Shown: piece after piece, positions 7,074 through 15,745 of the stretch
How the letters are laid out: the number at the start of each line of letters is the position of its first letter
How positions within the stretch are numbered: the first letter of the stretch is position 1
Origin: Nocardioides sp.
Lineage (GTDB): Bacteria > Actinomycetota > Actinomycetes > Propionibacteriales > Nocardioidaceae
Reading direction: 5' to 3'
Assembly: GCF_030150155.1 (NCBI RefSeq)
Contig: NZ_JASLGR010000041.1
Location: forward strand, 1 to 51,326
DNA length: 51,326 nt
Program-made: the position numbers and the translations under genes
Notes under the pieces: model-generated
Seen by the model: the letters and a program-made list of their open reading frames with translations, nothing else
The model's database searches: none
What the model was told of the DNA's origin: nothing

Positions 7074-9401
7074 ATGAGCGAGGAACGCACAGTCTCCCCG
7101 GCCCGCAGGAGCGCGGCGCAGGCCGCCGGTGCGGCGAACGGGGGCCCGACGTCGGGTCGGAGCATGCGGGCCCGCCTGGCGCGGATGGGCCAGCGCTCCG
7201 GTGCTGTGAACCCGGTGCTGGAGCCGCTCTTCAGGGCGGTCCGCGCCGCTCACCCGAAGGCCGATCTGGCGCTCCTGGAACGCGCCTACGTCACCGCGGA
7301 GCGGTTGCACCGCGGCCAGATGCGCAAGAGCGGCGACCCGTACATCACCCACCCGCTCGCGGTCACCACGATCCTTGCCGAGCTCGGCATGACCGAGCCG
7401 ACCCTGGTGGCGGCGCTGCTGCACGACACGGTCGAGGACACGCCGTACACCCTGGAGCAGCTGACGAAGGACTTCGGCGCCGAGGTGGCGCAGATGGTCG
7501 ACGGCGTCACCAAGCTCGACAAGGTGCAGTACGGCGACTCCGCGCAGTCGGAGACCATCCGCAAGATGGTCGTCGCGATGAGCAAGGACATCCGGGTCCT
7601 GGTGATCAAGCTCGCCGACCGGCTGCACAACATGCGCACGCTGCGCTATGTGCCACTCAAGAGCCAGGAGCGCAGCGCGAACGAGACGCTCGACATCTAC
7701 GCGCCGCTGGCCCACCGGCTCGGCATGAACACGATCAAGTGGGAGCTCGAGGACCTCGCCTTCGCGACCCTGCACCCCAAGATCTACGACGAGATCGTCC
7801 GCCTGGTGGCCGAGCGGGCACCCTCGCGCGACCAGTTCCTGGCCCAGGTCATCAGCCAGGTCGAGAACGACCTCAAGGACTCCAAGATCAAGGCGACCGT
7901 CACCGGCCGACCGAAGCACTACTACTCGATCTACCAGAAGATGATCGTCGGCGGGAAGGACTTCGCCGACATCTACGACCTGGTCGGGATCCGGATCCTG
8001 GTCGACGACGACCGCGACTGCTACTCCGTCCTCGGCGTGCTGCACTCACGCTGGAACCCGGTGCTCGGCCGGTTCAAGGACTACGTCGCGATGCCGAAGT
8101 TCAACCTCTACCAGTCCCTGCACACCACCGTGATCGGTCCGGCCGGCAAGCCGGTCGAGATGCAGATCCGCACCTTCGCGATGCACCGCCGCGCCGAGTA
8201 CGGCGTCGCGGCGCACTGGAAGTACAAGGAGGACGGCCGCGCCGGGGTCGACACCGACAGGCCGCTGGGCGCCGTCGCCGGGCCCGACATGAGCTGGGTC
8301 CGCACCCTGGTGGACTGGCAGTCCGAGGTCGAGGACCCGGGGGAGTTCCTGGAGTCGCTCCGCTTCGAGATGAACCGGACCGAGGTCTATGTCTTCACCC
8401 CCAAGGGCGACGTGATCGCGCTCCCGGCCGACGCCACGCCGGTCGACTTCGCCTACGCGGTGCACACCGAGGTCGGGCACCACACCATTGGCGCCCGGGT
8501 CAACGGTCGGCTGGTGCCGCTGGAGTCGACCCTGGCCAACGGTGACACCGTCGAGGTCTTCACCTCGAAGTCGCAGAACGCCGGACCCTCGCGCGACTGG
8601 CTCTCCTTCGTGAAGTCCAACCGCGCCCGCTCCAAGATCAAGGCCTGGTTCACCCGCGAGCGCCGCGACGAGGCGATCGAGAAGGGCCAGGAGCAGATCG
8701 CGAAGCTGATGCGCAAGGAGGGGCTGCCCCTCAAGCGCCTGATGTCGCACGAGTCGTTGACCCTGGCCGCGAAGCACTTCAACATCGCCGACGTCGAGGC
8801 GCTGTACGCCGCCGTCGGCGAGGGCAACGTCTCCGCGCAGGCCGTCGTACGCCGGGTCGTGGACGAGCACGGCGGGAGCGACGCGGCCCAGGAGGACCTG
8901 GCCGAGGCCGTCACCCTGACCCGGCGCAGCCGGGGCCACGCCACCCACCAGTCCGACGTCGGGGTGCTGGTCAAGGGACAGCCCGACGTGTGGGCGAAGC
9001 TGGCCAAGTGCTGCACGCCGGTGCCCGGTGACCCGATCATCGGCTTCGTCACCAAGGTCGGCGGGGTCTCGGTCCACCGGGAGAACTGCACCAACGCCGG
9101 CTCGCTGCGCACCCATCCGGAGCGGATGATCGACGTGGAGTGGGACGACTCGGTCACCACCGTCTTCCTGGTCAACATCCAGGTCGAGGCCCTCGATCGT
9201 GCCCGGCTGCTCTCCGACATCACGATGGCCCTGTCGGACAGCCACGTGAACATCCTGTCCGCGAACCTGTCCACCGGACGCGACCGGGTGGCCAAGAGCA
9301 GGTTCACCTTCGAGATGGCCGACGCCAAGCATCTGGACACCGTGCTGAAGTCGGTGCGCAGCGTCCCCGGCGTCTTCGACGCCTACCGGGTCACCTCCTG
9401 A
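7074..9401 (+). CDS. relA: Bifunctional (p)ppGpp synthetase/hydrolase Rel
   Basis: A 775-aa RelA/SpoT homologue that makes and degrades (p)ppGpp in the stringent response. In order: a variable N-terminus of about 60 residues, the HD hydrolase domain with intact HDTVEDT, the synthetase domain (RPKHYYSIYQKM, YQSLHTTVIGP, MQIRTFAMHRRAEYG), TGS (VYVFTPKGDVIALP), and a C-terminal ACT domain. RFKD at about residues 333-336 is the RXKD form found in bifunctional enzymes rather than the EXDD of RelA-only synthetases. Together with the intact HD motif this predicts both activities. Its own leaderless promoter lies in the apt-rel gap and a strong hairpin ends it. Confidence 0.96.
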   Translation: MSEERTVSPARRSAAQAAGAANGGPTSGRSMRARLARMGQRSGAVNPVLEPLFRAVRAAHPKADLALLERAYVTAERLHRGQMRKSGDPYITHPLAVTTILAELGMTEPTLVAALLHDTVEDTPYTLEQLTKDFGAEVAQMVDGVTKLDKVQYGDSAQSETIRKMVVAMSKDIRVLVIKLADRLHNMRTLRYVPLKSQERSANETLDIYAPLAHRLGMNTIKWELEDLAFATLHPKIYDEIVRLVAERAPSRDQFLAQVISQVENDLKDSKIKATVTGRPKHYYSIYQKMIVGGKDFADIYDLVGIRILVDDDRDCYSVLGVLHSRWNPVLGRFKDYVAMPKFNLYQSLHTTVIGPAGKPVEMQIRTFAMHRRAEYGVAAHWKYKEDGRAGVDTDRPLGAVAGPDMSWVRTLVDWQSEVEDPGEFLESLRFEMNRTEVYVFTPKGDVIALPADATPVDFAYAVHTEVGHHTIGARVNGRLVPLESTLANGDTVEVFTSKSQNAGPSRDWLSFVKSNRARSKIKAWFTRERRDEAIEKGQEQIAKLMRKEGLPLKRLMSHESLTLAAKHFNIADVEALYAAVGEGNVSAQAVVRRVVDEHGGSDAAQEDLAEAVTLTRRSRGHATHQSDVGVLVKGQPDVWAKLAKCCTPVPGDPIIGFVTKVGGVSVHRENCTNAGSLRTHPERMIDVEWDDSVTTVFLVNIQVEALDRARLLSDITMALSDSHVNILSANLSTGRDRVAKSRFTFEMADAKHLDTVLKSVRSVPGVFDAYRVTS

Positions 9402-9415
9402 CCCATCACACGACG

Positions 9416-9449
9416 ACGAACGGCCGGCTCCGAGGAGCCGGCCGTTCGT
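9416..9449. terminator. Bidirectional hairpin between rel and the DUF349 gene
   Basis: A perfect 14-bp stem, CGAACGGCCGGCTC (9417-9430) with GAGCCGGCCGTTCG (9435-9448), extends by one A-T pair (9416/9449) around a 4-nt loop. It lies between two convergent genes, 14 nt after the rel stop and 12 nt before the other gene's stop, and can serve both strands. Confidence 0.85.
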
Positions 9450-9461
9450 GGTGGTGCGGGA

Positions 9462-10700
9462 TCAGCTGAAGTCGGCTGCCGCGCGCTTGGCCATGTCGAG
9501 GAAGCCCTTGCGTCCCTCGAGGTTCTCCTTGAGGGAGGCGGCCTTCTTGGCGTCGCCGGCGGCCTCAGCCTTGGCGATGTCGGCCTCGAGCTTCGCGATC
9601 GCGTCCTCGAGCTTGGTGATCATGTCGTCGGCACGGGCCGACTTCTCCGGGTCGGACTTGCTCCACTGCTCGTCCTCGACGGCCTTGATCGCCTGCTCGA
9701 CCTTGCGGATGCGGCCCTCGAGCTCCTTCATCCGGTCGCGCGGCACCTTGCCGATCGCGTCCCAGCGGTCGGCCAGGTCGCGGAACGCGGCCTTGGCGGT
9801 GGCCAGGTCGGTGACGGGCACCAGCGCCTCGGCCTCGACCAGCAGGGCCTCTTTGGCCACGGCGTTCTCGGCGAACTCAGCGTCGATCGCGGCGTTGGCG
9901 GAGTCGCGGTTGCCGAAGAACGTGTCCTGGGCGGCGCGGAAGCGCTTCCACAGGGCGTCGTCGATCTCCTTGGCAGCCGGACCGGCGGCCTTCCAGCGCG
10001 ACATCAGGTCGCGGTAGCGGCCCGCGGTCAGGCCCCAGTCCTCGGAGTCGGCCAGGCCCTCGGCCTCGACGACCAGCTTCTCCTTGATCGCCTGCGCGCC
10101 GGCGCGCTTCTCGTTGAGCTCGGCGAAGTGCGCCTTGCGGCGACGGGTGTAGGCGGTGCGGGCAGTGGAGAAGCGCTTCCACAGCGCCTCATCACCGGCA
10201 CGGTCCAGCCGGGGGAGGACCTTCCACGACTCCAGCAGCTCACGGAGCCGGTTGGCACCGTTGCGCCAGTCGTTGCCCTGGGCGAGGGTCTCGGCCTCGG
10301 TGACGATCTGCTCCTTGGCGGCGCGGGTCTCCTCGGCCTTGGCCGCACGCTCGGCCTTGCGGGCCTCACGCTGGGTCGCGATCACGGGCTGGAGGGCGTC
10401 GAGCTTGGCGCTGAGGCTGGCCAGGTCGCCGACGGCACGAGCGTCGGTCACCTTCACGCGGACGGCCTTGATCGCCTCGGTGGCTTCGTCCGGCGTGGCC
10501 TTCCCGCCGTTGACGCGCAGGACGAGCTGATCGACCTCGAAGGCGAGCTGATCGAACTTGTCGGTGAAGAACGCCAGCGCCTCCTCCGGGGTGCCGTCGA
10601 GGAACTGTCCGACCGCGCGCTCGCCGTCAGCCGTGCGCACGTAGACGTTTCGGTCGTCGTCAACTCGACCCCAGGACTGGGTCGGTTCAGGGTTGGTCAC
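9462..10700 (-). CDS. DUF349 domain-containing protein
   Basis: A 412-aa, highly charged, mostly helical protein. It carries successive DUF349 repeats recognisable by a recurring Trp and spacing (LLESWKVLPRLDRAGDEALWKRF, LMSRWKAAGPAAKEIDDALWKRF, LADRWDAIGKVPRDRMKELEGR), followed by a coiled-coil-like C-terminus rich in Ala/Glu/Lys. The family's function is not established. I place the start at GTG 10700 because TAGGAT (10713-10708) lies 7 nt upstream, giving a leaderless transcript; in-frame ATGs at 10709 and 10718 overlap that -10 box. It is divergent from the metallo-hydrolase gene. Confidence 0.88.
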   Translation of the reverse strand: MTNPEPTQSWGRVDDDRNVYVRTADGERAVGQFLDGTPEEALAFFTDKFDQLAFEVDQLVLRVNGGKATPDEATEAIKAVRVKVTDARAVGDLASLSAKLDALQPVIATQREARKAERAAKAEETRAAKEQIVTEAETLAQGNDWRNGANRLRELLESWKVLPRLDRAGDEALWKRFSTARTAYTRRRKAHFAELNEKRAGAQAIKEKLVVEAEGLADSEDWGLTAGRYRDLMSRWKAAGPAAKEIDDALWKRFRAAQDTFFGNRDSANAAIDAEFAENAVAKEALLVEAEALVPVTDLATAKAAFRDLADRWDAIGKVPRDRMKELEGRIRKVEQAIKAVEDEQWSKSDPEKSARADDMITKLEDAIAKLEADIAKAEAAGDAKKAASLKENLEGRKGFLDMAKRAAADFS

Positions 10701-10707
10701 GGCCCAC

Positions 10708-10713
10708 ATCCTA
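10708..10713 (-). promoter_or_regulatory. -10 box for the leaderless DUF349 gene
   Basis: On the minus strand TAGGAT occupies 10713-10708, 7 nt before GTG at 10700. It mirrors the TAGGAT of the divergent gene at 10777. Confidence 0.6.
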
Positions 10714-10776
10714 TGCATGAGTCGGCGTTCTGTGCGGCCGGTGTGAGGCGATGCGGTCAGGGGAGCCGTTTCTCTA

Positions 10777-10782
10777 TAGGAT
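10777..10782 (+). promoter_or_regulatory. -10 box for the leaderless metallo-hydrolase gene
   Basis: TAGGAT sits 6 nt upstream of GTG at 10789 within TCTCTATAGGATTCT, an AT-rich patch in otherwise GC-rich DNA. No Shine-Dalgarno sequence fits between. Confidence 0.65.
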
Positions 10783-10788
10783 TCTCGG

Positions 10789-11469
10789 GTGCTGATCGCA
10801 GGTTTCCCCACAGGCGCCTGGGGCACCAACTGCTACCTCGCCGCCACCGGTCCGGGCTCGGAGTGTGTCGTCATCGACCCCGGTCAGGATGCTGCTCCCG
10901 GGATCGCCGAGCTCGTCCGCGAGCACCGGCTCAAGCCGGTCGCGATCCTGTTGACCCACGGCCACATCGACCACATGTTCTCGGTGACCCCGGTCGCCGG
11001 GACGTACGACGCCACCGCCTGGATCCACCCGGCCGACCGGCATCTGCTGGCCGACCCGATGGCCGGGATCAGTGCGGAGTCGGCGCGGATGCTGCTGGGC
11101 GGCGACTACCGGTTCACCGAGCCCGACGCGGTCGAGGAGCTCGCCGACGGGCGGTCCCTGGAGCTGGCCGGACTGACGTTCACCGTCGACCACACCCCGG
11201 GCCACACCGCGGGCTCGGTCTCGTTCCGCACGCCCTGGACCGTCAGCGACGAGATCTCCGAGGTCATGTTCGCCGGCGACCTGCTCTTCGCGGGCTCGAT
11301 CGGGCGCACCGACCTGCCCGGCGGCGACCATGCCACGATGCTGTCCACACTGCGCACCAAGGTGCTTCCGCTCGCCGACGACATCGTGGTCCTGCCCGGA
11401 CACGGCGAGCAGACCTCGATCGGGCGTGAACGCGCCACCAACCCCTTCCTGCAGGATCTGAACGGCTGA
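10789..11469 (+). CDS. MBL-fold metallo-hydrolase (glyoxalase II-like)
   Basis: A 226-aa metallo-beta-lactamase-fold hydrolase. The zinc motif HGHIDH follows strand VAILLTHGHIDHM near residue 62, further ligands come from DHTPGHTAGS and FAGDLLF, and the last His from LPGHGEQT. Such proteins hydrolyse thioesters such as hydroxyacylglutathione-type compounds; actinobacteria lack glutathione, so the real substrate is unknown. GTG at 10789 begins MLIAGFPTGAWGTNCYL, the expected first strand. hisS starts 3 nt after the stop, so they are probably cotranscribed, a frequent actinobacterial pairing. Confidence 0.92.
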   Translation: MLIAGFPTGAWGTNCYLAATGPGSECVVIDPGQDAAPGIAELVREHRLKPVAILLTHGHIDHMFSVTPVAGTYDATAWIHPADRHLLADPMAGISAESARMLLGGDYRFTEPDAVEELADGRSLELAGLTFTVDHTPGHTAGSVSFRTPWTVSDEISEVMFAGDLLFAGSIGRTDLPGGDHATMLSTLRTKVLPLADDIVVLPGHGEQTSIGRERATNPFLQDLNG

Positions 11470-11472
11470 CAC

Positions 11473-12822
11473 ATGGCAAAGCCCACTCCGCTCTCCGGCT
11501 TCCCGGAGTTCCTCCCCGCCGAACGCTTCGTCGAGCAGCAGGTGGTCGCCACGCTGGCGCGCACCTTCGAGCTGCACGGCTTCGCCAACCTCGAGACTCG
11601 TGCGGTCGAGCCGATGGACCAGCTGCTGGCCAAGGGCGAGACCTCCAAGGAGGTCTACGTCCTCAAGCGCCTTCAGGACACCGGCGACGGCGATGCGGGC
11701 ATGGGCCTGCACTTCGACCTGACGGTGCCGTTCGCCCGGTTCGTGCTGGAGAACGCCGGCAAGCTGGAGTTCCCGTTCCGGCGCTACCAGATCCAGAAGG
11801 TCTGGCGTGGCGAGCGGCCCCAGGCGGGCCGGTTCCGTGAGTTCACCCAGGCCGACATCGATGTCGTCGGCCGCGGCGAGCTCGGCTTCCACCACGACGT
11901 CGAGGTCGCCCGGGTGATGGCCGAGGCGCTGGCCTCCCTGGAGTTCCTGCCCGGCTTCACGCTGCAGGTCAACAACCGCAAGCTGATCCAGGGCTTCTAC
12001 CAGGGCCTGGGCGCCACCGACCCCGCCAAGGTCATGCAGATCGTCGACAAGCTCGACAAGCTGCCGGGGGAGAAGATCACCGCGCTGCTCCAGAGCGACG
12101 CCGGGCTGAGCGCGGAGCAGGCGGCGCAGACGCTGGCGCTGGCCACGATCAAGACCGCCGACGCCTCGTTCGTGGACGAGGTCCGCGCCCTGGGTGTGGC
12201 CGACCCGCTGCTCGACGAGGGCCTGGCCGAGCTGCGTGCCGTGATTGAGGGCTGTGCGTCGGTCACCAACGAGCGCGTTCGTGTCGTCGCCGACCTGTCG
12301 ATCGCGCGCGGTCTGGACTACTACACCGGCACCGTGTTCGAGACCCGCCTGGACGGCTTCGAGTCGCTCGGCTCGATCTGCTCGGGCGGGCGCTACGACT
12401 CCCTGGCCAGCGACGGCCGCACCACCTACCCCGGTGTCGGGATCTCCTTCGGCGTCAGCCGCACCCTGGTGCCGCTGATCAGCGGCGGTGTCGTCACCGC
12501 CGACCGCAGTGTGCCCAGCGCCGTGCTGGTGGCGCTCACCGACGAGGAGTCGCGTCCCGAGGCCGACGTACTCGCCGGCAGGCTGCGCGCACGGGGGATC
12601 CCCACCGAGATCGCCCCCAAGGCCGACAAGTTCGGCAAGCAGATCAAGCACGCCGACAAGCGCGGCATCCCGTTCATCCTCTTCGTGACGGAGAATGGGC
12701 CCGAGATCAAGGACATCCGGTCGGGGGAGCAGACCCCGATCGATCCCGACGCCTGGCTCCCTCCCCGTGAGGACCTGCGTCCGACCATCACCACCACCGC
12801 TGTACAGGAGACTTCGAAGTGA
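11473..12822 (+). CDS. hisS: Histidine--tRNA ligase
   Basis: A 449-aa class II synthetase. Motif 2 is within FRRYQIQKVWRGERPQAGRFREF, the histidine-specific motifs are ADIDVVG and IARGLDYYTGTVFE, and motif 3 is GVGISFGVSR. The C-terminal anticodon-binding domain is VLVALTDEESRPEADVLAGRLRARGI-like (split here: VLVALTDEES, then GIPTEIAPKADKFGKQ). Length is at the upper end of normal. The last bases overlap the aspS start as GTGA, so the pair is translationally coupled. No T-box or other leader is visible upstream; it depends on the preceding metallo-hydrolase transcript. Confidence 0.96.
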   Translation: MAKPTPLSGFPEFLPAERFVEQQVVATLARTFELHGFANLETRAVEPMDQLLAKGETSKEVYVLKRLQDTGDGDAGMGLHFDLTVPFARFVLENAGKLEFPFRRYQIQKVWRGERPQAGRFREFTQADIDVVGRGELGFHHDVEVARVMAEALASLEFLPGFTLQVNNRKLIQGFYQGLGATDPAKVMQIVDKLDKLPGEKITALLQSDAGLSAEQAAQTLALATIKTADASFVDEVRALGVADPLLDEGLAELRAVIEGCASVTNERVRVVADLSIARGLDYYTGTVFETRLDGFESLGSICSGGRYDSLASDGRTTYPGVGISFGVSRTLVPLISGGVVTADRSVPSAVLVALTDEESRPEADVLAGRLRARGIPTEIAPKADKFGKQIKHADKRGIPFILFVTENGPEIKDIRSGEQTPIDPDAWLPPREDLRPTITTTAVQETSK

Positions 12823-14606
12823 TCCGCACCCATGACGCCGGCACGCTGCGTGCCGAGCACGTCGGCCAGACCGTCACCCTCGCCGGGTGGGTGGCGCGCC
12901 GCCGCGATCACGGTGGTGTCGCCTTCATCGACCTGCGCGACGCCTCGGGCATCGTCCAGATCGTGATCCGTGACGAGGCCGTCGCGCACCCGCTGCGCAA
13001 CGAGTTCTGCCTCAAGGTCACCGGCGAGGTCGTCGCCCGCACCGAGGGCAACGTCAACCCGAACCTCGCCACCGGCGAGATCGAGGTCGTCGTGGCCGAC
13101 GGTGGGCTGGAGGTGCTCAACACCTCGGCGCCGCTGCCGTTCCAGATCGACGACCACATCGAGGTCGGCGAGGAGGCGCGTCTGAAGTACCGCTACCTCG
13201 ACCTGCGTCGCTCTGGCCCCGCCCACGCCATCCGGCTGCGCAGCAAGGTCTACAAGGCACTGCGCGACGTGCTGGCCGCCCGTGATTTCGTCGAGGTCGA
13301 GACCCCGACCCTGACCCGCTCCACGCCCGAGGGCGCTCGCGACTTCCTGGTGCCGGCCCGGCTCGCGCCCGGCTCCTGGTACGCGCTCCCGCAGTCGCCG
13401 CAGCTGTTCAAGCAGCTGCTGATGGTCGGCGGCCTGGAGAAGTACTTCCAGATCGCCCGCTGCTACCGCGACGAGGACTTCCGCGCCGACCGGCAGCCCG
13501 AGTTCACCCAGCTCGACATCGAGATGAGCTTCGTCGACCAGGACGACGTCATCGAGATGATGGAGGACGTCCTCACCGCGATGTGGGCCACCATCGGCGT
13601 CGAGATCCAGACCCCGATCCCGCGGATGACGTACGCCGACGCGATGGCGAAGTACGGCTCGGACAAGCCCGACCTCCGCTTCGGCAACGAGCTCGTCGAC
13701 TGCACCGAGTACTTCTCCGAGACCGAGTTCCGGGTCTTCCAGGCCGAGTACGTCGGCGCCGTGGTGATGAGCGGTGGGGCCAGCCAGCCGCGCAAGCAGC
13801 TCGACGCCTGGCAGGACTGGGCCAAGCAGCGCGGTGCGCGCGGCCTGGCCTACGTGCTCCTCCAGGAGGACGGCACCCTCGGCGGCCCGGTCGCCAAGAA
13901 CCTCTCCGAGGCCGAGAAGGAGGGCCTGGCCGCCCATGTCGGCGCCCAGGTCGGCGACTGCGTCTTCTTCGCCGCCGGAGCGACCAAGTCCAGCCGTGCC
14001 CTGCTGGGTGCGGCCCGTCTGGAGATCGGCAAGCGCCTGGGTCTGCTCGACCCCGAGCAGTTCGCCTTCACCTGGGTGGTCGACGCGCCGATGTTCGAGC
14101 CTGCCGCAGACGCTGTCGCCTCGGGTGACGTCGCTGTAGGCGCGGGTGCCTGGACCGCGGTGCACCACGCCTTCACCGGTCCCAAGCCGGAGTTCGCCGA
14201 CACGTTCGACACCGACCCCGGCTCGGCCCTGGCCTACGCCTACGACATCGTCTGCAACGGCTCCGAGCTCGGTGGCGGGTCGATCCGTATCCACCGCGAG
14301 GACGTCCAGAAGCGGGTCTTCAACGTCATGGGGATCACCCCCGAGCAGGCCGACGAGAAGTTCGGGTTCCTGCTCGACGCGTTCAAGTTCGGCGCCCCGC
14401 CGCACGGCGGCATCGCGCTCGGCCTCGACCGCGTGGTGGCCCACCTGGCCAAGGTGGACTCGATCCGCGAGGTGATCGCGTTCCCGAAGTCCGGCGGCGG
14501 CTACGACCCGCTGACCGAGGCTCCGGCCCCGATCACCGAGCAGCAGCGCAAGGAGGCCGGCGTCGACGCCAAGCCCGAGCCGAAGGCCGACGCCGCGGCC
14601 GAGTGA
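12819..14606 (+). CDS. aspS: Aspartate--tRNA ligase, probably non-discriminating
   Basis: A 595-aa bacterial-type class II AspRS. It has the N-terminal OB anticodon-binding domain, motif 1 near FVEVETPTLT, motif 2 (FQIARCYRDEDFRADRQPEF), the bacterial GAD insertion, and motif 3 (GIALGLDRVVAHL). Residue 31 is His in RRRDHGGVAFIDLRD; characterised bacterial enzymes with His here also charge tRNA-Asn, whereas discriminating enzymes carry Leu. The last 20 residues are a charged Ala/Lys/Glu tail. GTG at 12819 overlaps the hisS stop with AGGAG upstream. A strong hairpin ends the gene. Confidence 0.95.
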   Translation: MIRTHDAGTLRAEHVGQTVTLAGWVARRRDHGGVAFIDLRDASGIVQIVIRDEAVAHPLRNEFCLKVTGEVVARTEGNVNPNLATGEIEVVVADGGLEVLNTSAPLPFQIDDHIEVGEEARLKYRYLDLRRSGPAHAIRLRSKVYKALRDVLAARDFVEVETPTLTRSTPEGARDFLVPARLAPGSWYALPQSPQLFKQLLMVGGLEKYFQIARCYRDEDFRADRQPEFTQLDIEMSFVDQDDVIEMMEDVLTAMWATIGVEIQTPIPRMTYADAMAKYGSDKPDLRFGNELVDCTEYFSETEFRVFQAEYVGAVVMSGGASQPRKQLDAWQDWAKQRGARGLAYVLLQEDGTLGGPVAKNLSEAEKEGLAAHVGAQVGDCVFFAAGATKSSRALLGAARLEIGKRLGLLDPEQFAFTWVVDAPMFEPAADAVASGDVAVGAGAWTAVHHAFTGPKPEFADTFDTDPGSALAYAYDIVCNGSELGGGSIRIHREDVQKRVFNVMGITPEQADEKFGFLLDAFKFGAPPHGGIALGLDRVVAHLAKVDSIREVIAFPKSGGGYDPLTEAPAPITEQQRKEAGVDAKPEPKADAAAE

Positions 14607-14625
14607 GTCGAGAGCAGTGCCGCAG

Positions 14626-14656
14626 CACGCCCGGGGAGTCTGTCTCCCCGGGCGTG
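14626..14656 (+). terminator. Rho-independent-type hairpin after aspS
   Basis: CACGCCCGGGGAG (14626-14638) pairs perfectly with CTCCCCGGGCGTG (14644-14656) around TCTGT. The 13-bp stem lies 19 nt after the aspS stop; GTCGCCATTTCG follows rather than a U run. Confidence 0.85.
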
Positions 14657-14684
14657 TCGCCATTTCGGGGCCGGTGTTCCCGCC

Positions 14685-14763
14685 GTGACCGGTTCGTGAC
14701 CCAATCAACTGGTCTTGACCAGATCGTTACCCCAGGGTGACCGGCGTTCGCCTGAGAGTCACC
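14685..14763 (+). promoter_or_regulatory. Repeat-rich control region upstream of the peptide transporter operon
   Basis: Several symmetric elements crowd this stretch. CTGGTC-TT-GACCAG (14709-14722) is a perfect palindrome; GTTACCC-CA-GGGTGAC (14726-14741) is one with a single mismatch; GGTGAC (14736-14741) and GTCACC (14758-14763) form arms 16 nt apart; and GTGACCGG followed by TTCG recurs at 14685-14696 and 14737-14750. They end directly at the -10 box, so they are plausible regulator binding sites. No regulator gene adjoins. Confidence 0.5.
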
Positions 14764-14769
14764 TAAAGT
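14764..14769 (+). promoter_or_regulatory. -10 box for the leaderless peptide transporter operon
   Basis: TAAAGT ends 7 nt before GTG at 14777, so the message should start at or one base before the start codon. No Shine-Dalgarno sequence is present. Confidence 0.6.
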
Positions 14770-14776
14770 CTTTCAG

Positions 14777-15745
14777 GTGACAAGCACGGAAGCCCTGCCG
14801 TCTGCCCCCGCAGCCGTCGTCAGCAAGTCGCCGATGCGCCTGGCGTTCGAGCGGTTCCGCACGGACAAGCGCTCGATGATCTCGTTCTGGATCGTCTTCG
14901 CCTTCGCCGTCCTGGCGTTGCTGGCGCCGATCATGAACCACCTCGGCGTGATCGACCCCTATGCGACCAACCAGAACGTGCTCGGCCCTGACACGATGCC
15001 GGCAGGCCACCTGAGTGGGATGACGTGGCACCACCTGCTCGGCGTCGAGCCCGGCACCGGCCGCGACATGCTCGCCCGGGTGTGGCTCGGACTGGCGATC
15101 TCGATCTTCATCGCGCTGACCTCGAGTCTGCTGTCGCTGATCATCGGCACCGTCCTGGGCATCATCGCCGGTGTGCGCGGTGGCTTCGCCGACGGTGCGA
15201 TCGGTCGCCTGTGCGACCTGATCCTGTCCTTCCCGCAGCAGCTGATGCTGCTGGCGCTGTCGGGCATGGCTCTGGCTTTCATCAACACACAACTCCATGT
15301 GAGCGGGGCTGACTCGGCAGCCTGCATCTACGTGATCGTCGTGATGGCCATCTTCGGATGGCCGGGCATCTGCCGCCTCGTCCGGGCGCAGGTGCTGTCG
15401 ATCCGTGAGCGTGAGTTCGTCGACGCCGCCGTCGTCCTCGGCGCGTCGAAGACGCGGATCTACTTCAAGGAGATCCTGCCGAACCTGTGGAGTCTGCTGC
15501 TGGTCCAGTTCACGCTGGTGCTGCCGGCGTACATCTCGACCGAGGCCGCACTGTCCTTCATGGGCGTGTCGGTCAAGCCGCCGACTCCGACGCTGGGCAA
15601 CGTGCTCAACGACACCCTGAGCTACGCGCCTGTGGACTTCTTCTACTTCCTGGTTCCCGGCGCCACCATCGCGCTGCTCGTCATCACCTTTAACCTGCTC
15701 GGTGACGGCCTGCGCGACGCGCTGGACCCGAAGTCCAACCGCTAG
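14777..15745 (+). CDS. Peptide ABC transporter permease, DppC/OppC type
   Basis: A 322-aa integral membrane permease. An N-terminal oppC-type segment (MRLAFERFRTDKRSMISFW) leads into the first helix, a periplasmic stretch with GVEPGTGRDMLARVW, then five helices with the EAA loop EFVDAAVVLGASKTRIYFKE that contacts the ATPases. The conserved end LLGDGLRDALDPK is present. It is the first gene of the operon, ahead of the binding protein, whereas dpp/opp operons usually begin with the binding protein. GTG at 14777 is set by the -10 box immediately upstream. Confidence 0.92.
   Translation: MTSTEALPSAPAAVVSKSPMRLAFERFRTDKRSMISFWIVFAFAVLALLAPIMNHLGVIDPYATNQNVLGPDTMPAGHLSGMTWHHLLGVEPGTGRDMLARVWLGLAISIFIALTSSLLSLIIGTVLGIIAGVRGGFADGAIGRLCDLILSFPQQLMLLALSGMALAFINTQLHVSGADSAACIYVIVVMAIFGWPGICRLVRAQVLSIREREFVDAAVVLGASKTRIYFKEILPNLWSLLLVQFTLVLPAYISTEAALSFMGVSVKPPTPTLGNVLNDTLSYAPVDFFYFLVPGATIALLVITFNLLGDGLRDALDPKSNR

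Noticed and set aside
11420..11472. T-box or attenuator leader before hisS
   Set aside because: hisS starts 3 nt after the metallo-hydrolase gene; no leader, specifier loop or T-box sequence exists.
12426..14708. A 760-codon minus-strand frame over hisS-aspS
   Set aside because: Shadow of aspS; the forward gene has all class II synthetase motifs.
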